From Ruminococcus sp. (GTDB lineage Bacteria; Bacillota; Clostridia; Oscillospirales; Acutalibacteraceae): a DNA stretch of 21,018 nucleotides. This document shows, piece after piece, positions 8,057-15,081 of the stretch (positions are counted from its first letter, which is position 1; the number at the start of each line of letters is the position of its first letter). Below the pieces are notes generated by a model. It was given only the letters and a program-made list of their open reading frames with translations, was not told the origin of the DNA and did not search any database. Location: NCBI GenBank assembly GCA_017380355.1, contig JAFOED010000015.1, positions 1 to 21,018 of the forward strand, in the 5' to 3' direction. The position numbers were made by a program, and so were the translations under genes.

Positions 8057-8085
8057 TTGACTATCACACGCAAATTTTGTAGAAT
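8057..8085 (+). promoter_or_regulatory. sigma-A promoter of the substrate-binding lipoprotein gene
   Basis: TTGACT (8057-8062), a 17-base spacer and TAGAAT (8080-8085), with start near 8092. GGAGG at 8106-8110 precedes the ATG by 7 bases. Confidence 0.75.
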
Positions 8086-8117
8086 AATAGCGTAGAATAC
8101 ATAATGGAGGTAATCCT

Positions 8118-9095
8118 ATGTTTAAAAAAATCGTATCCTTAATACTTTGTATATGCCTTGTTGCTGTTATGGCTCTCTCACTTACCGCTTGTAAGGGTGA
8201 CAAAAGCAATGAATATCCTGTAACAATCGGTGACGTTACCATTCAGGACGAGCCACTCAACATCGTCGTGCTGTCTGACTGCTTCGCTGATATTGTTTCA
8301 TATATCGGTTATGATGTCAAGATGGTAGGCAGAAGCGTAGAAATCGATCAGGAGTTCTTGTCTGTTGTACCTCTTGTTGGTACAGCTTCTGCTCCTAATA
8401 CTGAGGCTATCATTTCCAGCGAAACAGACCTTGTCATCACAGAACAAGCTCTTCCAGAGAATGTGACAGCAACTTTAACCGACGCAGGCGTTCAGGTGCT
8501 CACACTTAAAAAACCAACAAGTTTCGAAGAGCTTTCCTCTTTATATGTAAACCTCGGTACAGTTTTAGGTGGTAATGTCACAGGTAAAGAAAAGGGCAAA
8601 AACGCTTACGACGAGCTCACAGGCACAATGTCTGATTTCAAAAACGCTATTCCTAGCAACGTTGTAAAAACAGCGTGTTACCTGTATTTCAACGAAAACT
8701 ACGAGCTGTGCACTTTAACTAGCGGCTCTATTGAACACGAATTCTTCTCATACTGTGGCGCTATCAACGTTTTTGATGATCAGGAAACTGAGCTTGTTGA
8801 TCTCGAGCTTTTAAAGATTTCAACTCCGACTTACATCTTCTACGATGACGAAGCAGTACTCACTTATCTTTCAAACGACTCTGAGCTTGCTAATATGAGC
8901 GCTCTTTCAAACGGCAACACAATGCAGGTTAAGAAAACTCAGTTTTCTCGTATGGGCACAACATACGAAGAGCTTATCTATAAGATGATCGAGTTTATGT
9001 TCATAGAAGAAGCAACAGCTGACGAGGCTACACCTGATAGTATAGACGAAACAGTACAGCTGACAAGTGAAAACACAACTGTAATAGCTGAATAA
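8118..9095 (+). CDS. FecB/BtuF-like substrate-binding lipoprotein, orphan
   Basis: The protein has 325 residues. A lipoprotein signal peptide ends in the lipobox LTAC with lipidated C25, so it should be anchored on the outer face of the membrane. The body has the pattern of class III binding proteins with a helical backbone (two lobes, for example NIVVLSDCFADIVSYIGYDVKMVG, written here as two parts: NIVVLSDCFADIV and SYIGYDVKMVG; then LVGTASAPNTEAI and DLVITEQ). Such proteins deliver siderophores, haem, cobalamin or metal chelates to ABC importers. No permease or ATPase gene is next to it; it is a monocistron with its own promoter and terminator. It may serve a transporter encoded elsewhere or act as a surface sensor. 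The C-terminal 30 residues are acidic and Thr-rich and look unstructured. The fold is likely, but the ligand is unknown. Confidence 0.82.
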   Translation: MFKKIVSLILCICLVAVMALSLTACKGDKSNEYPVTIGDVTIQDEPLNIVVLSDCFADIVSYIGYDVKMVGRSVEIDQEFLSVVPLVGTASAPNTEAIISSETDLVITEQALPENVTATLTDAGVQVLTLKKPTSFEELSSLYVNLGTVLGGNVTGKEKGKNAYDELTGTMSDFKNAIPSNVVKTACYLYFNENYELCTLTSGSIEHEFFSYCGAINVFDDQETELVDLELLKISTPTYIFYDDEAVLTYLSNDSELANMSALSNGNTMQVKKTQFSRMGTTYEELIYKMIEFMFIEEATADEATPDSIDETVQLTSENTTVIAE

Positions 9096-9099
9096 ACTA

Positions 9100-9125
9100 A
9101 AAGGCGACTCGCACGAGCCGCCTTT
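9100..9125. terminator. bidirectional terminator between convergent genes
   Basis: AAAGGCG (9100-9106) pairs with CGCCTTT (9119-9125), with an inner CTC/GAG stem. T residues follow in both directions (TTTATTTTTA on plus; TTTTAG on minus). It should serve both the lipoprotein gene and the L,D-transpeptidase gene. Confidence 0.82.
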
Positions 9126-9129
9126 ATTT

Positions 9130-10404
9130 TTATTCTACCGTTACGGTTATTGTTTTTTCTGCTGTTTTGCCTAATGCGTCTGTCACTTTATATGTAACGA
9201 GATATTTGCCTGACTTAGAGGTGATAACGTTACCTGTCACTTCAATTTTATCAGTAATATCGTTTGAACACGAGTCTTTTGCGGTAACCTTCGCATCATA
9301 ATCAGTATTTTTCGCAATAGTTATATCTTTTGCGCCTTTTATAACCGGTACCTTTTCTTTGTACGGATTAGAAGAAGCAGGGTCTGTCGGGTCCCACTTA
9401 AGCTTACCGTCAACTCTGACAACTTCCGGTTTGCCAAGTGGGTCAGCAGACTCGTCCGCGTCAATAACTTCAACCTTTGTATTCATATCGATGTTATCAT
9501 ATATCCACTTTGTATCGCTGACCATAAGTCGCACGCATCCCTGAGATGCATTTGAACCGAGTTTGTTGAACTCGTCAATTTTTAAAGTGTCAGCATAAGT
9601 ATTGAGATATGGTACAGAGTGGAACAGATAATGTCCCGAGAAGCCCGTTACGTACTGACCGTAAACATCACCGAACAGTGCGTGCCAACGGCTCTTGAAA
9701 TACACGGAATACTCACCGGTTGGGGTTATATTCTCCTGCGTATTCTCGCCACACGAACACACCATCGCACGTACAGGGATAACATAGTCACCTCTGTTAT
9801 CATAAGTATACACAGTTACTGTATTTGTTCTGCGATTTACTTTAACGCTGTATAGCTCTTTTGACGAATCATCTTTATTCTTCTCTACTATATCGAGGTT
9901 TGCCTCGATAGCAGTTGTGTATTCGGATATGTCCTTTTCTTTGTCAGCTTTCTCGACAGTAATACTGCAAGTACCAGTAAAACCGTTTCCACTCGCTGTA
10001 ACAGTAGCAACACCCTCGCCCACAGCATCAACACGACCACCGCTGTCAACAGTGAGCACATTAGTATCACTCGACATAAATTCAACTGTGTCGATTTTAT
10101 CCTCTTCCACAGCGACAGTAAGGATACTTGTGTCCCCGTTTTTCATGGTAATACTCGTCGTCTGTTCATTTTCGATAACACACGGAACAACCTCTACAGG
10201 CTTGTCTTCTTCGTTTCTGGATAAGAAGTGGAAACTAAGCACACAGACTGAGCCTACAAGCAAAACGGCGCACAAAACCATCGCAACCGCCAACAGCGCA
10301 CGTGGAAAAGTGCGTCGTCTGCGTTGCGTAAAATTAGAACGATATTTAGTAGTAAAATTAGTTCTCTTGCGCCTGCGTTTGCGCATTACCTTAAATTCTT
10401 TCAT
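9130..10404 (-). CDS. membrane-anchored L,D-transpeptidase (YkuD) with N- and C-terminal Ig-like domains
   Basis: The frame has 424 residues. A very basic cytoplasmic segment (1-35) precedes one membrane helix (36-58). A bacterial Ig-like (BIG_2-type) domain lies at about 82-152 with SSDTNVLTVDSGGRVDAVGEG. The YkuD catalytic domain spans about 184-316, with H262 (FHS) and the SQGCVRL motif, nucleophile C290. An Ig-like/DUF5011-type domain covers about 352-424. The enzyme should act outside the membrane, forming 3-3 peptidoglycan cross-links or attaching proteins; in spore formers some members act on the spore wall. It is transcribed alone, convergent with the lipoprotein gene. The ATG at 10404 falls on the predicted transcription start and lacks a ribosome binding site. 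An in-frame ATG at 10386 (M7) has only AAGG two bases upstream, so the start is uncertain. Confidence 0.92.
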   Translation of the reverse strand: MKEFKVMRKRRRKRTNFTTKYRSNFTQRRRRTFPRALLAVAMVLCAVLLVGSVCVLSFHFLSRNEEDKPVEVVPCVIENEQTTSITMKNGDTSILTVAVEEDKIDTVEFMSSDTNVLTVDSGGRVDAVGEGVATVTASGNGFTGTCSITVEKADKEKDISEYTTAIEANLDIVEKNKDDSSKELYSVKVNRRTNTVTVYTYDNRGDYVIPVRAMVCSCGENTQENITPTGEYSVYFKSRWHALFGDVYGQYVTGFSGHYLFHSVPYLNTYADTLKIDEFNKLGSNASQGCVRLMVSDTKWIYDNIDMNTKVEVIDADESADPLGKPEVVRVDGKLKWDPTDPASSNPYKEKVPVIKGAKDITIAKNTDYDAKVTAKDSCSNDITDKIEVTGNVITSKSGKYLVTYKVTDALGKTAEKTITVTVE

Positions 10405-10410
10405 ATATCA

Positions 10411-10439
10411 ATTATATATTTACACAAAGCAATTATCAA
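10411..10439 (-). promoter_or_regulatory. sigma-A promoter of the L,D-transpeptidase gene
   Basis: On the minus strand TTGATA (10439-10434), a 17-base spacer and TATAAT (10416-10411). The predicted start is near 10404, at the first possible ATG. Confidence 0.7.
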
Positions 10440-10465
10440 GTCATATTTTCTGCAAATTGCAAAAG

Positions 10466-10474
10466 TGGTATAAT
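10466..10474 (+). promoter_or_regulatory. extended -10 promoter of the RNA methyltransferase gene
   Basis: TGG-TATAAT (10466-10474) is an extended -10 element. The -35 region is poor. It is back to back with the L,D-transpeptidase promoter. GGAAGG (10515-10520) precedes the ATG at 10527 by 6 bases. Confidence 0.6.
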
Positions 10475-10526
10475 ATGTGCTACAATAATACAGTATAAAT
10501 GGGATTTTTCATTGGGAAGGTAAATT

Positions 10527-11675
10527 ATGGACGTTAATTTAAACTGTAAAATCGCTAAAAAATGCAACTCGTGTCAGCTTAACAACCTAAACTACGAAGA
10601 ACAGCTGAAATTCAAATTTAATAAATGTATAAAATTTTTAGGCTCATACAATCGCATCGAGCCTGTTATCGCTATGGAAAATCCGTTTTCATACCGCAAC
10701 AAAGCTCAGGCGGTATTCAAACGCGAGAGAGATAAATCTATCTCTTGGGGACTGTACAAATCTACCACAAACACGCTCGTTAAAACCCGTGAGTGCAAAC
10801 TCCACACAAAACATTCAAACGAGATTTTTAACACCCTTTGTGCGTTATTCAAGAGCTTCAAAATCGCTCCTTTTGACCCATTTAAAGGCACAGGATTTAT
10901 AAAAAGTGTCGTAATCCGCGAAGGTTTTGCGTCAGGTGAAGTTATGGTTATCATAAACGGTGCTGACCCTATCTTCCCTGCGAAAAAGACTTTCGTATCC
11001 GCACTTATTAAAAAACATCCGTACATCACAACTGTTGTGACCACTGTCAACAAGGACCGCAGAAAGCTCTTCACAGCCAAAACTCAGGACGTGCTCTTCG
11101 GTGACGGATATATAAAAGATACGCTGTGTGACAAGACCTTTATCATCTCACCTCAATCTTTTTACCAGATTAACCCTGTCCAGACTAAAAAACTGTACGA
11201 AAAAGCTATTGAGCTGGCACAGCTTAACGGCACACAGACAGTACTTGACGCTTACTGTGGAGTCGGCACTATCGGTATATGCGCGTGTGACAAAGCGAAG
11301 AAGGTCTACGCAGTAGAGAGCGTAAAAGACGCGATAATCGACGCTAAAAAGAACGCGAAAATCAACAAAATCAGTAACATAAACTTCGTTTGTGCTGACG
11401 CTAAAGACTACATAGAAACGCTCAAAAATGAAAACGTCAACATTGACGTTGCTTTTGTCGACCCTCCACGTGCGGGATGTAGTAAAGAGTTTTTGAATTC
11501 TGTTATAGATATGCAGATTAAAACGCTTGTCTACATTTCGTGCAACATCGAAACCCAGAGCCGTGATTTACACCTTTTAAAACAAAATGGCTACAAAGTC
11601 GAACACATCCAGCCTGTCGATATGTTCCCTCACACTAACCACATAGAATGTATCGCACTCATCAAAAAACAGTAA
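10527..11675 (+). CDS. rlmD: class I SAM-dependent RNA (uracil-5-)-methyltransferase, RlmD/RumA family
   Basis: The protein has 382 residues and makes 5-methyluridine, most likely in 23S rRNA (the Firmicute RlmCD or E. coli RlmD class). Cys7-x5-Cys13-x2-Cys16 and Cys90 match the four iron-sulphur ligands of RlmD. The Rossmann part has VLDAYCGVGTIG (239-250) for SAM binding, D312 in DPPRAGCS, catalytic nucleophile C339 in ISCN and general base E374 in HIECIAL. The usual N-terminal TRAM RNA-binding domain is absent: the iron-sulphur motif starts at residue 7, which accounts for a length below the usual 440-460. It is the first gene of a set with the HAD gene, 6 bases downstream, and the Nudix gene. 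The family is certain. The exact target uridine cannot be read from sequence, so the symbol is by family convention. Confidence 0.92.
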   Translation: MDVNLNCKIAKKCNSCQLNNLNYEEQLKFKFNKCIKFLGSYNRIEPVIAMENPFSYRNKAQAVFKRERDKSISWGLYKSTTNTLVKTRECKLHTKHSNEIFNTLCALFKSFKIAPFDPFKGTGFIKSVVIREGFASGEVMVIINGADPIFPAKKTFVSALIKKHPYITTVVTTVNKDRRKLFTAKTQDVLFGDGYIKDTLCDKTFIISPQSFYQINPVQTKKLYEKAIELAQLNGTQTVLDAYCGVGTIGICACDKAKKVYAVESVKDAIIDAKKNAKINKISNINFVCADAKDYIETLKNENVNIDVAFVDPPRAGCSKEFLNSVIDMQIKTLVYISCNIETQSRDLHLLKQNGYKVEHIQPVDMFPHTNHIECIALIKKQ

Positions 11676-11681
11676 CTTATT

Positions 11682-12494
11682 ATGAAAACACTTTATATCT
11701 CAGATTTAGACGGAACGCTTCTCGATTCCACCCCAAATACAAGCGACTACACAAACGAAACGATAAACAAACTAAACGCTGACGGTTTCATCATTTCATT
11801 TGCGACAGCTCGCTCATACACAACCGCTAAAAAGGTAACAAAAGGGCTTGATATGACCCACCCTGCGGTAGTTCACACCGGCACATTCATCGTGGACAAA
11901 GACGGAAAAATACTACACAAAAATACCTTTTCAAAAAGCGACAGCGACTACATCCTCGATGTTGTATTATCACTCGGACTCAATCCGATTGTATACTCGC
12001 TTATTGATAACAAAGAGCAGTTTTCTTTCATCAGAAATCGCCTTAACAAGGAAACACTCGACTTTTTATCTAAGCGCAAAGATGACCCTAGAACTCGTGA
12101 AATACACACTACAGAAAGTCTTTACGACGGCGAAGTGTACTACTTCACACTTATAGGTGACGAAGATATAACAAAACCGCTGTATGAAAAACTCAAAAAC
12201 GAATTTCAGTGCTATTTTCAGCAGGATATGTATTCAGGTGATTACTGGCTTGAGATTCTGCCGAAAAACGCAACAAAAGCAAACGCTATAAAACAGCTCG
12301 CAGAAATGCTTAACTGTCAGAAAATCGTCGCTTTCGGCGACGGCATAAACGACGTGGAGATGTTTAAACTGTCAGACGAATGCTACGCCGTAGAAAACGC
12401 TGTAAAAGACTTGAAAAGCATCGCTACCGCTGTAATCGGCAGCAATCTTGACGACGCTGTTGCGCAGTGGCTCAAAGAGAATTTAAAGAGGTAA
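11682..12494 (+). CDS. Cof-type HAD-IIB family sugar-phosphate/flavin phosphatase
   Basis: The protein has 270 residues, the standard length for Cof-type hydrolases of the HAD-IIB class. Motif I is DLDGTLLDS with nucleophile D8 and acid D10. Motif II lies near ATARSY (41-46). Motif III is K199 in NATKANAI, and motif IV is FGDGINDVEMF with D220 and D224. The cap domain lies at about 85-190. These soluble enzymes dephosphorylate sugar phosphates, pyridoxal phosphate or FMN; the substrate is not predictable. The gene begins 6 bases after the methyltransferase stop with no recognisable ribosome binding site, so it probably depends on translational coupling. It is followed 3 bases later by the Nudix gene. 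Confidence 0.93.
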   Translation: MKTLYISDLDGTLLDSTPNTSDYTNETINKLNADGFIISFATARSYTTAKKVTKGLDMTHPAVVHTGTFIVDKDGKILHKNTFSKSDSDYILDVVLSLGLNPIVYSLIDNKEQFSFIRNRLNKETLDFLSKRKDDPRTREIHTTESLYDGEVYYFTLIGDEDITKPLYEKLKNEFQCYFQQDMYSGDYWLEILPKNATKANAIKQLAEMLNCQKIVAFGDGINDVEMFKLSDECYAVENAVKDLKSIATAVIGSNLDDAVAQWLKENLKR

Positions 12495-12497
12495 ATT

Positions 12498-12992
12498 ATG
12501 AACAACGATTGCTGTTTTACTAGAGAAAACAAATGGTTTCGTTATAGGGTCGGTGCGATTATCATCGAAGACGACTGTGTACTTTACGTAAAAAACAACA
12601 TAGACAACTTCTACTACTCCGTCGGTGGAGGCGTAAAGCTCGGAGAAAAAGCCGAAGACGCAATTATCAGAGAAGTTTTCGAAGAAACGGGAGTACACTA
12701 CGAGATTGACCACTTAGCTGTTATCCACGAAAACTTTTTTGACAACAGTGACGGCTCTTTATCGGGACTTAATTGTCACGAAATCGCATTTTACTACCTG
12801 ATGAAAAGCAAAGGTTCAAAAGAGCTTAACTCTGACAGCTACAACAGCTTTGGCGCAAAAGAAGAAATGTGCTTTTTACCGCTTAACGAGCTTAACAAAT
12901 ACACAGTCTACCCTGATTTCTACAAAGACCGACTAGATGACATAAGAAGCGGAGAAATCCTGCACATCATCACCGATGATAGAAATAAATAA
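12498..12992 (+). CDS. Nudix hydrolase
   Basis: The protein has 164 residues. The Nudix box is complete: G44-x5-E50-x7-R58-E59-V60-x-E62-E63-x-G65-V66 (GGVKLGE...REVFEETGV). It coordinates magnesium for cleavage of a nucleoside diphosphate linked to another moiety. The N-terminal strand region FRYRVGAIIIEDDCVLYVK is typical. The later part (NLxCHEIAFYYLM) resembles clostridial 'NUDIX domain-containing protein' entries of broad specificity. AGAGG (12487-12491) precedes the ATG by 6 bases and overlaps the end of the HAD gene. It closes the three-gene series; no hairpin terminator is visible before the next promoter at 12996, so some read-through into 13050 is possible. The substrate is unknown. 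Confidence 0.93.
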   Translation: MNNDCCFTRENKWFRYRVGAIIIEDDCVLYVKNNIDNFYYSVGGGVKLGEKAEDAIIREVFEETGVHYEIDHLAVIHENFFDNSDGSLSGLNCHEIAFYYLMKSKGSKELNSDSYNSFGAKEEMCFLPLNELNKYTVYPDFYKDRLDDIRSGEILHIITDDRNK

Positions 12993-12995
12993 CAC

Positions 12996-13024
12996 TTGAG
13001 AACAATATCCTTTTATTATATAAT
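12996..13024 (+). promoter_or_regulatory. sigma-A promoter of the DUF5662/HD-like gene pair
   Basis: TTGAGA (12996-13001), a 17-base spacer and TATAAT (13019-13024), beginning 4 bases after the Nudix stop. TAAGGAC (13037-13042) is the ribosome binding site for the ATG at 13050. Confidence 0.78.
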
Positions 13025-13049
13025 GTAGAAAAACTGTAAGGACAATTTT

Positions 13050-13619
13050 ATGGGCAATGCAATAAAACATTTTATAACTATTACAAAACACCGCCACGCG
13101 GTCATACGCCACTGCAAGAAAGCAGGAATTTTCTGGCAGGGTCTTTTGCACGACTTATCAAAGTACTCGCCTACAGAATTTTTTCAGGGCGCAAAGTACT
13201 ACCAGGGCACACGCTCACCTAACGACAAAGCTCGTGAGGAGCTCGGCTACTCAAAAGCGTGGATGCACCACATGGGTCGAAACCGCCACCATTTCGAGTA
13301 CTGGCGTGACTATTCCCCAATTCACAAAGGTTATATGATGCCTGTTAAAATGCCGCTGAATTACGTAGTCGAGATGTTCTGCGACCGAGTTGCTGCGAGC
13401 AAAATATATCAGGGCAAAAACTACACAGACTCAAGCGCTTACGACTACTTTATGGCAGCTAAACACCGCCGAGTCGGTATGATAGACGAAGAATCTTCCG
13501 ATATTTGCGAAGAGCTTTTATTTATGCTTAAAGAGCAGGGCGAAGAAAAAACATTCGCTCACATAAGACAGATGATGAAGGAATATAAGTATGACAAAAA
13601 ACGTAAATCTCGTCGCTAA
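13050..13619 (+). CDS. DUF5662 family protein, HD-domain-like
   Basis: The protein has 189 residues and resembles the uncharacterised DUF5662 family. It is rich in His: H14/H16, H34-D35 in LLHDLSKYSPTEF, H73/H74 in WMHHMGRN, H80/H81 and D112 in EMFCDRVAASK. The spacing His...HisAsp...His...Asp is that of the HD metal phosphohydrolase superfamily, so I infer a metal-dependent hydrolase of a phosphorylated substrate; this is not established for the family. No signal peptide or membrane helix is present. The last 29 bases overlap the next gene, whose ribosome binding site lies inside this one, so the two are translated together. The basic C-terminus (KKRKSRR) lies in the overlap. It has its own promoter at 12996. 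Confidence 0.88.
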   Translation: MGNAIKHFITITKHRHAVIRHCKKAGIFWQGLLHDLSKYSPTEFFQGAKYYQGTRSPNDKAREELGYSKAWMHHMGRNRHHFEYWRDYSPIHKGYMMPVKMPLNYVVEMFCDRVAASKIYQGKNYTDSSAYDYFMAAKHRRVGMIDEESSDICEELLFMLKEQGEEKTFAHIRQMMKEYKYDKKRKSRR

Positions 13620-14043
13620 GGCGATGAAAGACCACTACGGTGAGTGTCAGGACAAAATCAAACATTTTGTCAGCGTTTACACTCTCGCTAAAACAATAGG
13701 AGAACTCGAAAAACTGCCTGAAACAACTCAGGAGTATCTCGAAATCGCAGCGCTGGTGTGCGACGTAGACGAATGTGAAAAAAGCAAGGCGGAATTTGTT
13801 CAGGATATGCTAAAAAAAGAAAACATCGAGTACGATATTGTCGATAGAGTTAGCTTTATCGTCGACAACTTCTACGATTACGACCATATCACAGGGCTCG
13901 ACCACCAGATACTTTTAGAAGCGCATATGATAGTCGATTTCAAAGAGCGTAACTGCGACCGCGCGACTATTGTTAAAGAAGCGAACAACCGCTTTATGAC
14001 AAATTACGGAAGAGCATTTTTAAAACGTGCTTTTGGCGTATAA
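13591..14043 (+). CDS. small degenerate HD-domain-like protein
   Basis: The protein has 150 residues. The start at 13591 is supported by AAGGA (13578-13582) 8 bases upstream, inside the DUF5662 gene. The helical pattern matches small HD phosphohydrolases: H25 in KIKHFVSVYTLAK is the usual first ligand, EIAALVCDVDE takes the place of AALLHDI, and HQILLEAHMIVDF takes the place of the ILxEADxLVN segment. The key His of HD is therefore C57 (followed by D58) and the final Asp is H112. The site is either dead or binds a different metal. The overlap with the DUF5662 gene suggests the two products act together, perhaps as subunits. The gene ends in a clear terminator. The HD relationship is inference from pattern; the function is unknown. 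Confidence 0.8.
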   Translation: MTKNVNLVAKAMKDHYGECQDKIKHFVSVYTLAKTIGELEKLPETTQEYLEIAALVCDVDECEKSKAEFVQDMLKKENIEYDIVDRVSFIVDNFYDYDHITGLDHQILLEAHMIVDFKERNCDRATIVKEANNRFMTNYGRAFLKRAFGV

Positions 14044-14055
14044 AATAACATAATG

Positions 14056-14089
14056 AAACGGCACCCGTATTTTACGAGTGCCGTTTTTT
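14056..14089 (+). terminator. terminator of the DUF5662/HD-like operon, possibly bidirectional
   Basis: AAACGGCAC (14056-14064) pairs with GTGCCGTTT (14078-14086), with an inner CGT/ACG stem, and T residues continue to 14089. On the minus strand the same hairpin could end the glycosyltransferase operon, although the T tract there is poor. Confidence 0.87.
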
Positions 14090-14098
14090 ATTGCAATA

Positions 14099-15061
14099 TT
14101 ATAAATCTTCGCAGTTATCATCAGTCAGATAATCTTCAACAATATATCTTGGGCGGTGCTTTGTTTCAAGGTATATTTTGCCGATATATTCGCCGACAAC
14201 ACCTATAGCTAAAAGCTGTAAACCACCGATAAACCATATAGAAACCGCAAGAGATGCCCAGCCGACCTCTGTCTGTCCCATAAAATATCTCACGACAGAA
14301 TAAATAAGCATCGCAATAGACAGAAGAAAAACTAAAATTCCTGTGCGAGTAATCAACTTGATAGGTTTTATAGAAAGAGAAGTGATTCCCTCAAATGCGA
14401 GGGCAAACATACTTTTCATCGAATACTTACTCTTGCCTTTTAGTCTTGGTGAGCGCTCGTATGTTACAATGTCATATTTATAACCCATCATCGGCACTAA
14501 ACCACGAAGGAAAATATTCACTTCATTAAACTGTGACAATCCCTCAAGTGCTCGTGCACTCATAAAGCGAAAATCAGCGTGATTTAATATCACCTTTCCA
14601 CCGAGTTTGTTCAGTATTTTATAGTACATCTTTGCGCTGAAACGCTTAAAAAATGGGTCTGACTTGCGCTTTGCTCTGACTCCATACACAACGTCGCATC
14701 CATTTTCATACTTCTCTATCATAGAATCGAAAACTTCTATATCATCCTGCAGGTCAGCATCGATAGAAATAATTGCATCGCACTTATCTCTTAGTTCCAT
14801 TAAACCGCATAAAAGCGCGTTCTGGTGGCCACGATTACAGCTTAACTTTATGCCCTGAAAAATCTCGTTTTCGCTGTGAAGATTTCCTATTATCTCCCAC
14901 GTTTTATCTGTTGAACCGTCATCGATAAATACGATTCTGCTACTACGAGAGATTTTTCCATCATCCATCAAAGAGTGCATTTTATCACACAGCTTAGAAG
15001 CTGAATCTGAAAGCACTTCTTCTTCGTTGTAGCACGGCACAGCAACAAAAAGTTTCAGCAT
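14099..15061 (-). CDS. family 2 membrane glycosyltransferase, undecaprenyl-phosphate type (GtrB/DPM-like)
   Basis: The protein has 320 residues. The N-terminal GT-A domain starts VAVPCYNEEEVL, with IDDGSTDKT at 46-54, the metal- and nucleotide-binding DADLQDD at 101-107, and a downstream FRFMSARAL segment. Two C-terminal membrane helices (about 230-252 and 260-285) and the VGEYIGKIYLETKHRPRY tail are typical of the GtrB/YfdH/ArnC group. Those enzymes move a sugar from a nucleotide donor to undecaprenyl phosphate on the inner face, supplying lipid-linked sugar for wall or teichoic acid decoration. ATG at 15061 is chosen over GTG at 15070 because AAGGGG lies 8 bases upstream and overlaps that GTG. 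It is the last gene of the minus-strand envelope operon, about 20 bases after the SGNH gene. The donor sugar is unknown, and no flippase or outer transferase is adjacent. Confidence 0.92.
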   Translation of the reverse strand: MLKLFVAVPCYNEEEVLSDSASKLCDKMHSLMDDGKISRSSRIVFIDDGSTDKTWEIIGNLHSENEIFQGIKLSCNRGHQNALLCGLMELRDKCDAIISIDADLQDDIEVFDSMIEKYENGCDVVYGVRAKRKSDPFFKRFSAKMYYKILNKLGGKVILNHADFRFMSARALEGLSQFNEVNIFLRGLVPMMGYKYDIVTYERSPRLKGKSKYSMKSMFALAFEGITSLSIKPIKLITRTGILVFLLSIAMLIYSVVRYFMGQTEVGWASLAVSIWFIGGLQLLAIGVVGEYIGKIYLETKHRPRYIVEDYLTDDNCEDL

Positions 15062-15081
15062 AAAGTTCACCCCTTTTCGGC

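Noticed and set aside
9917..10498. 193-residue plus-strand frame
   Set aside because: It is antisense to the L,D-transpeptidase gene, has a composition rich in Ser, Thr and Val typical of a shadow frame, and no ribosome binding site. The opposite strand has a clear domain protein.
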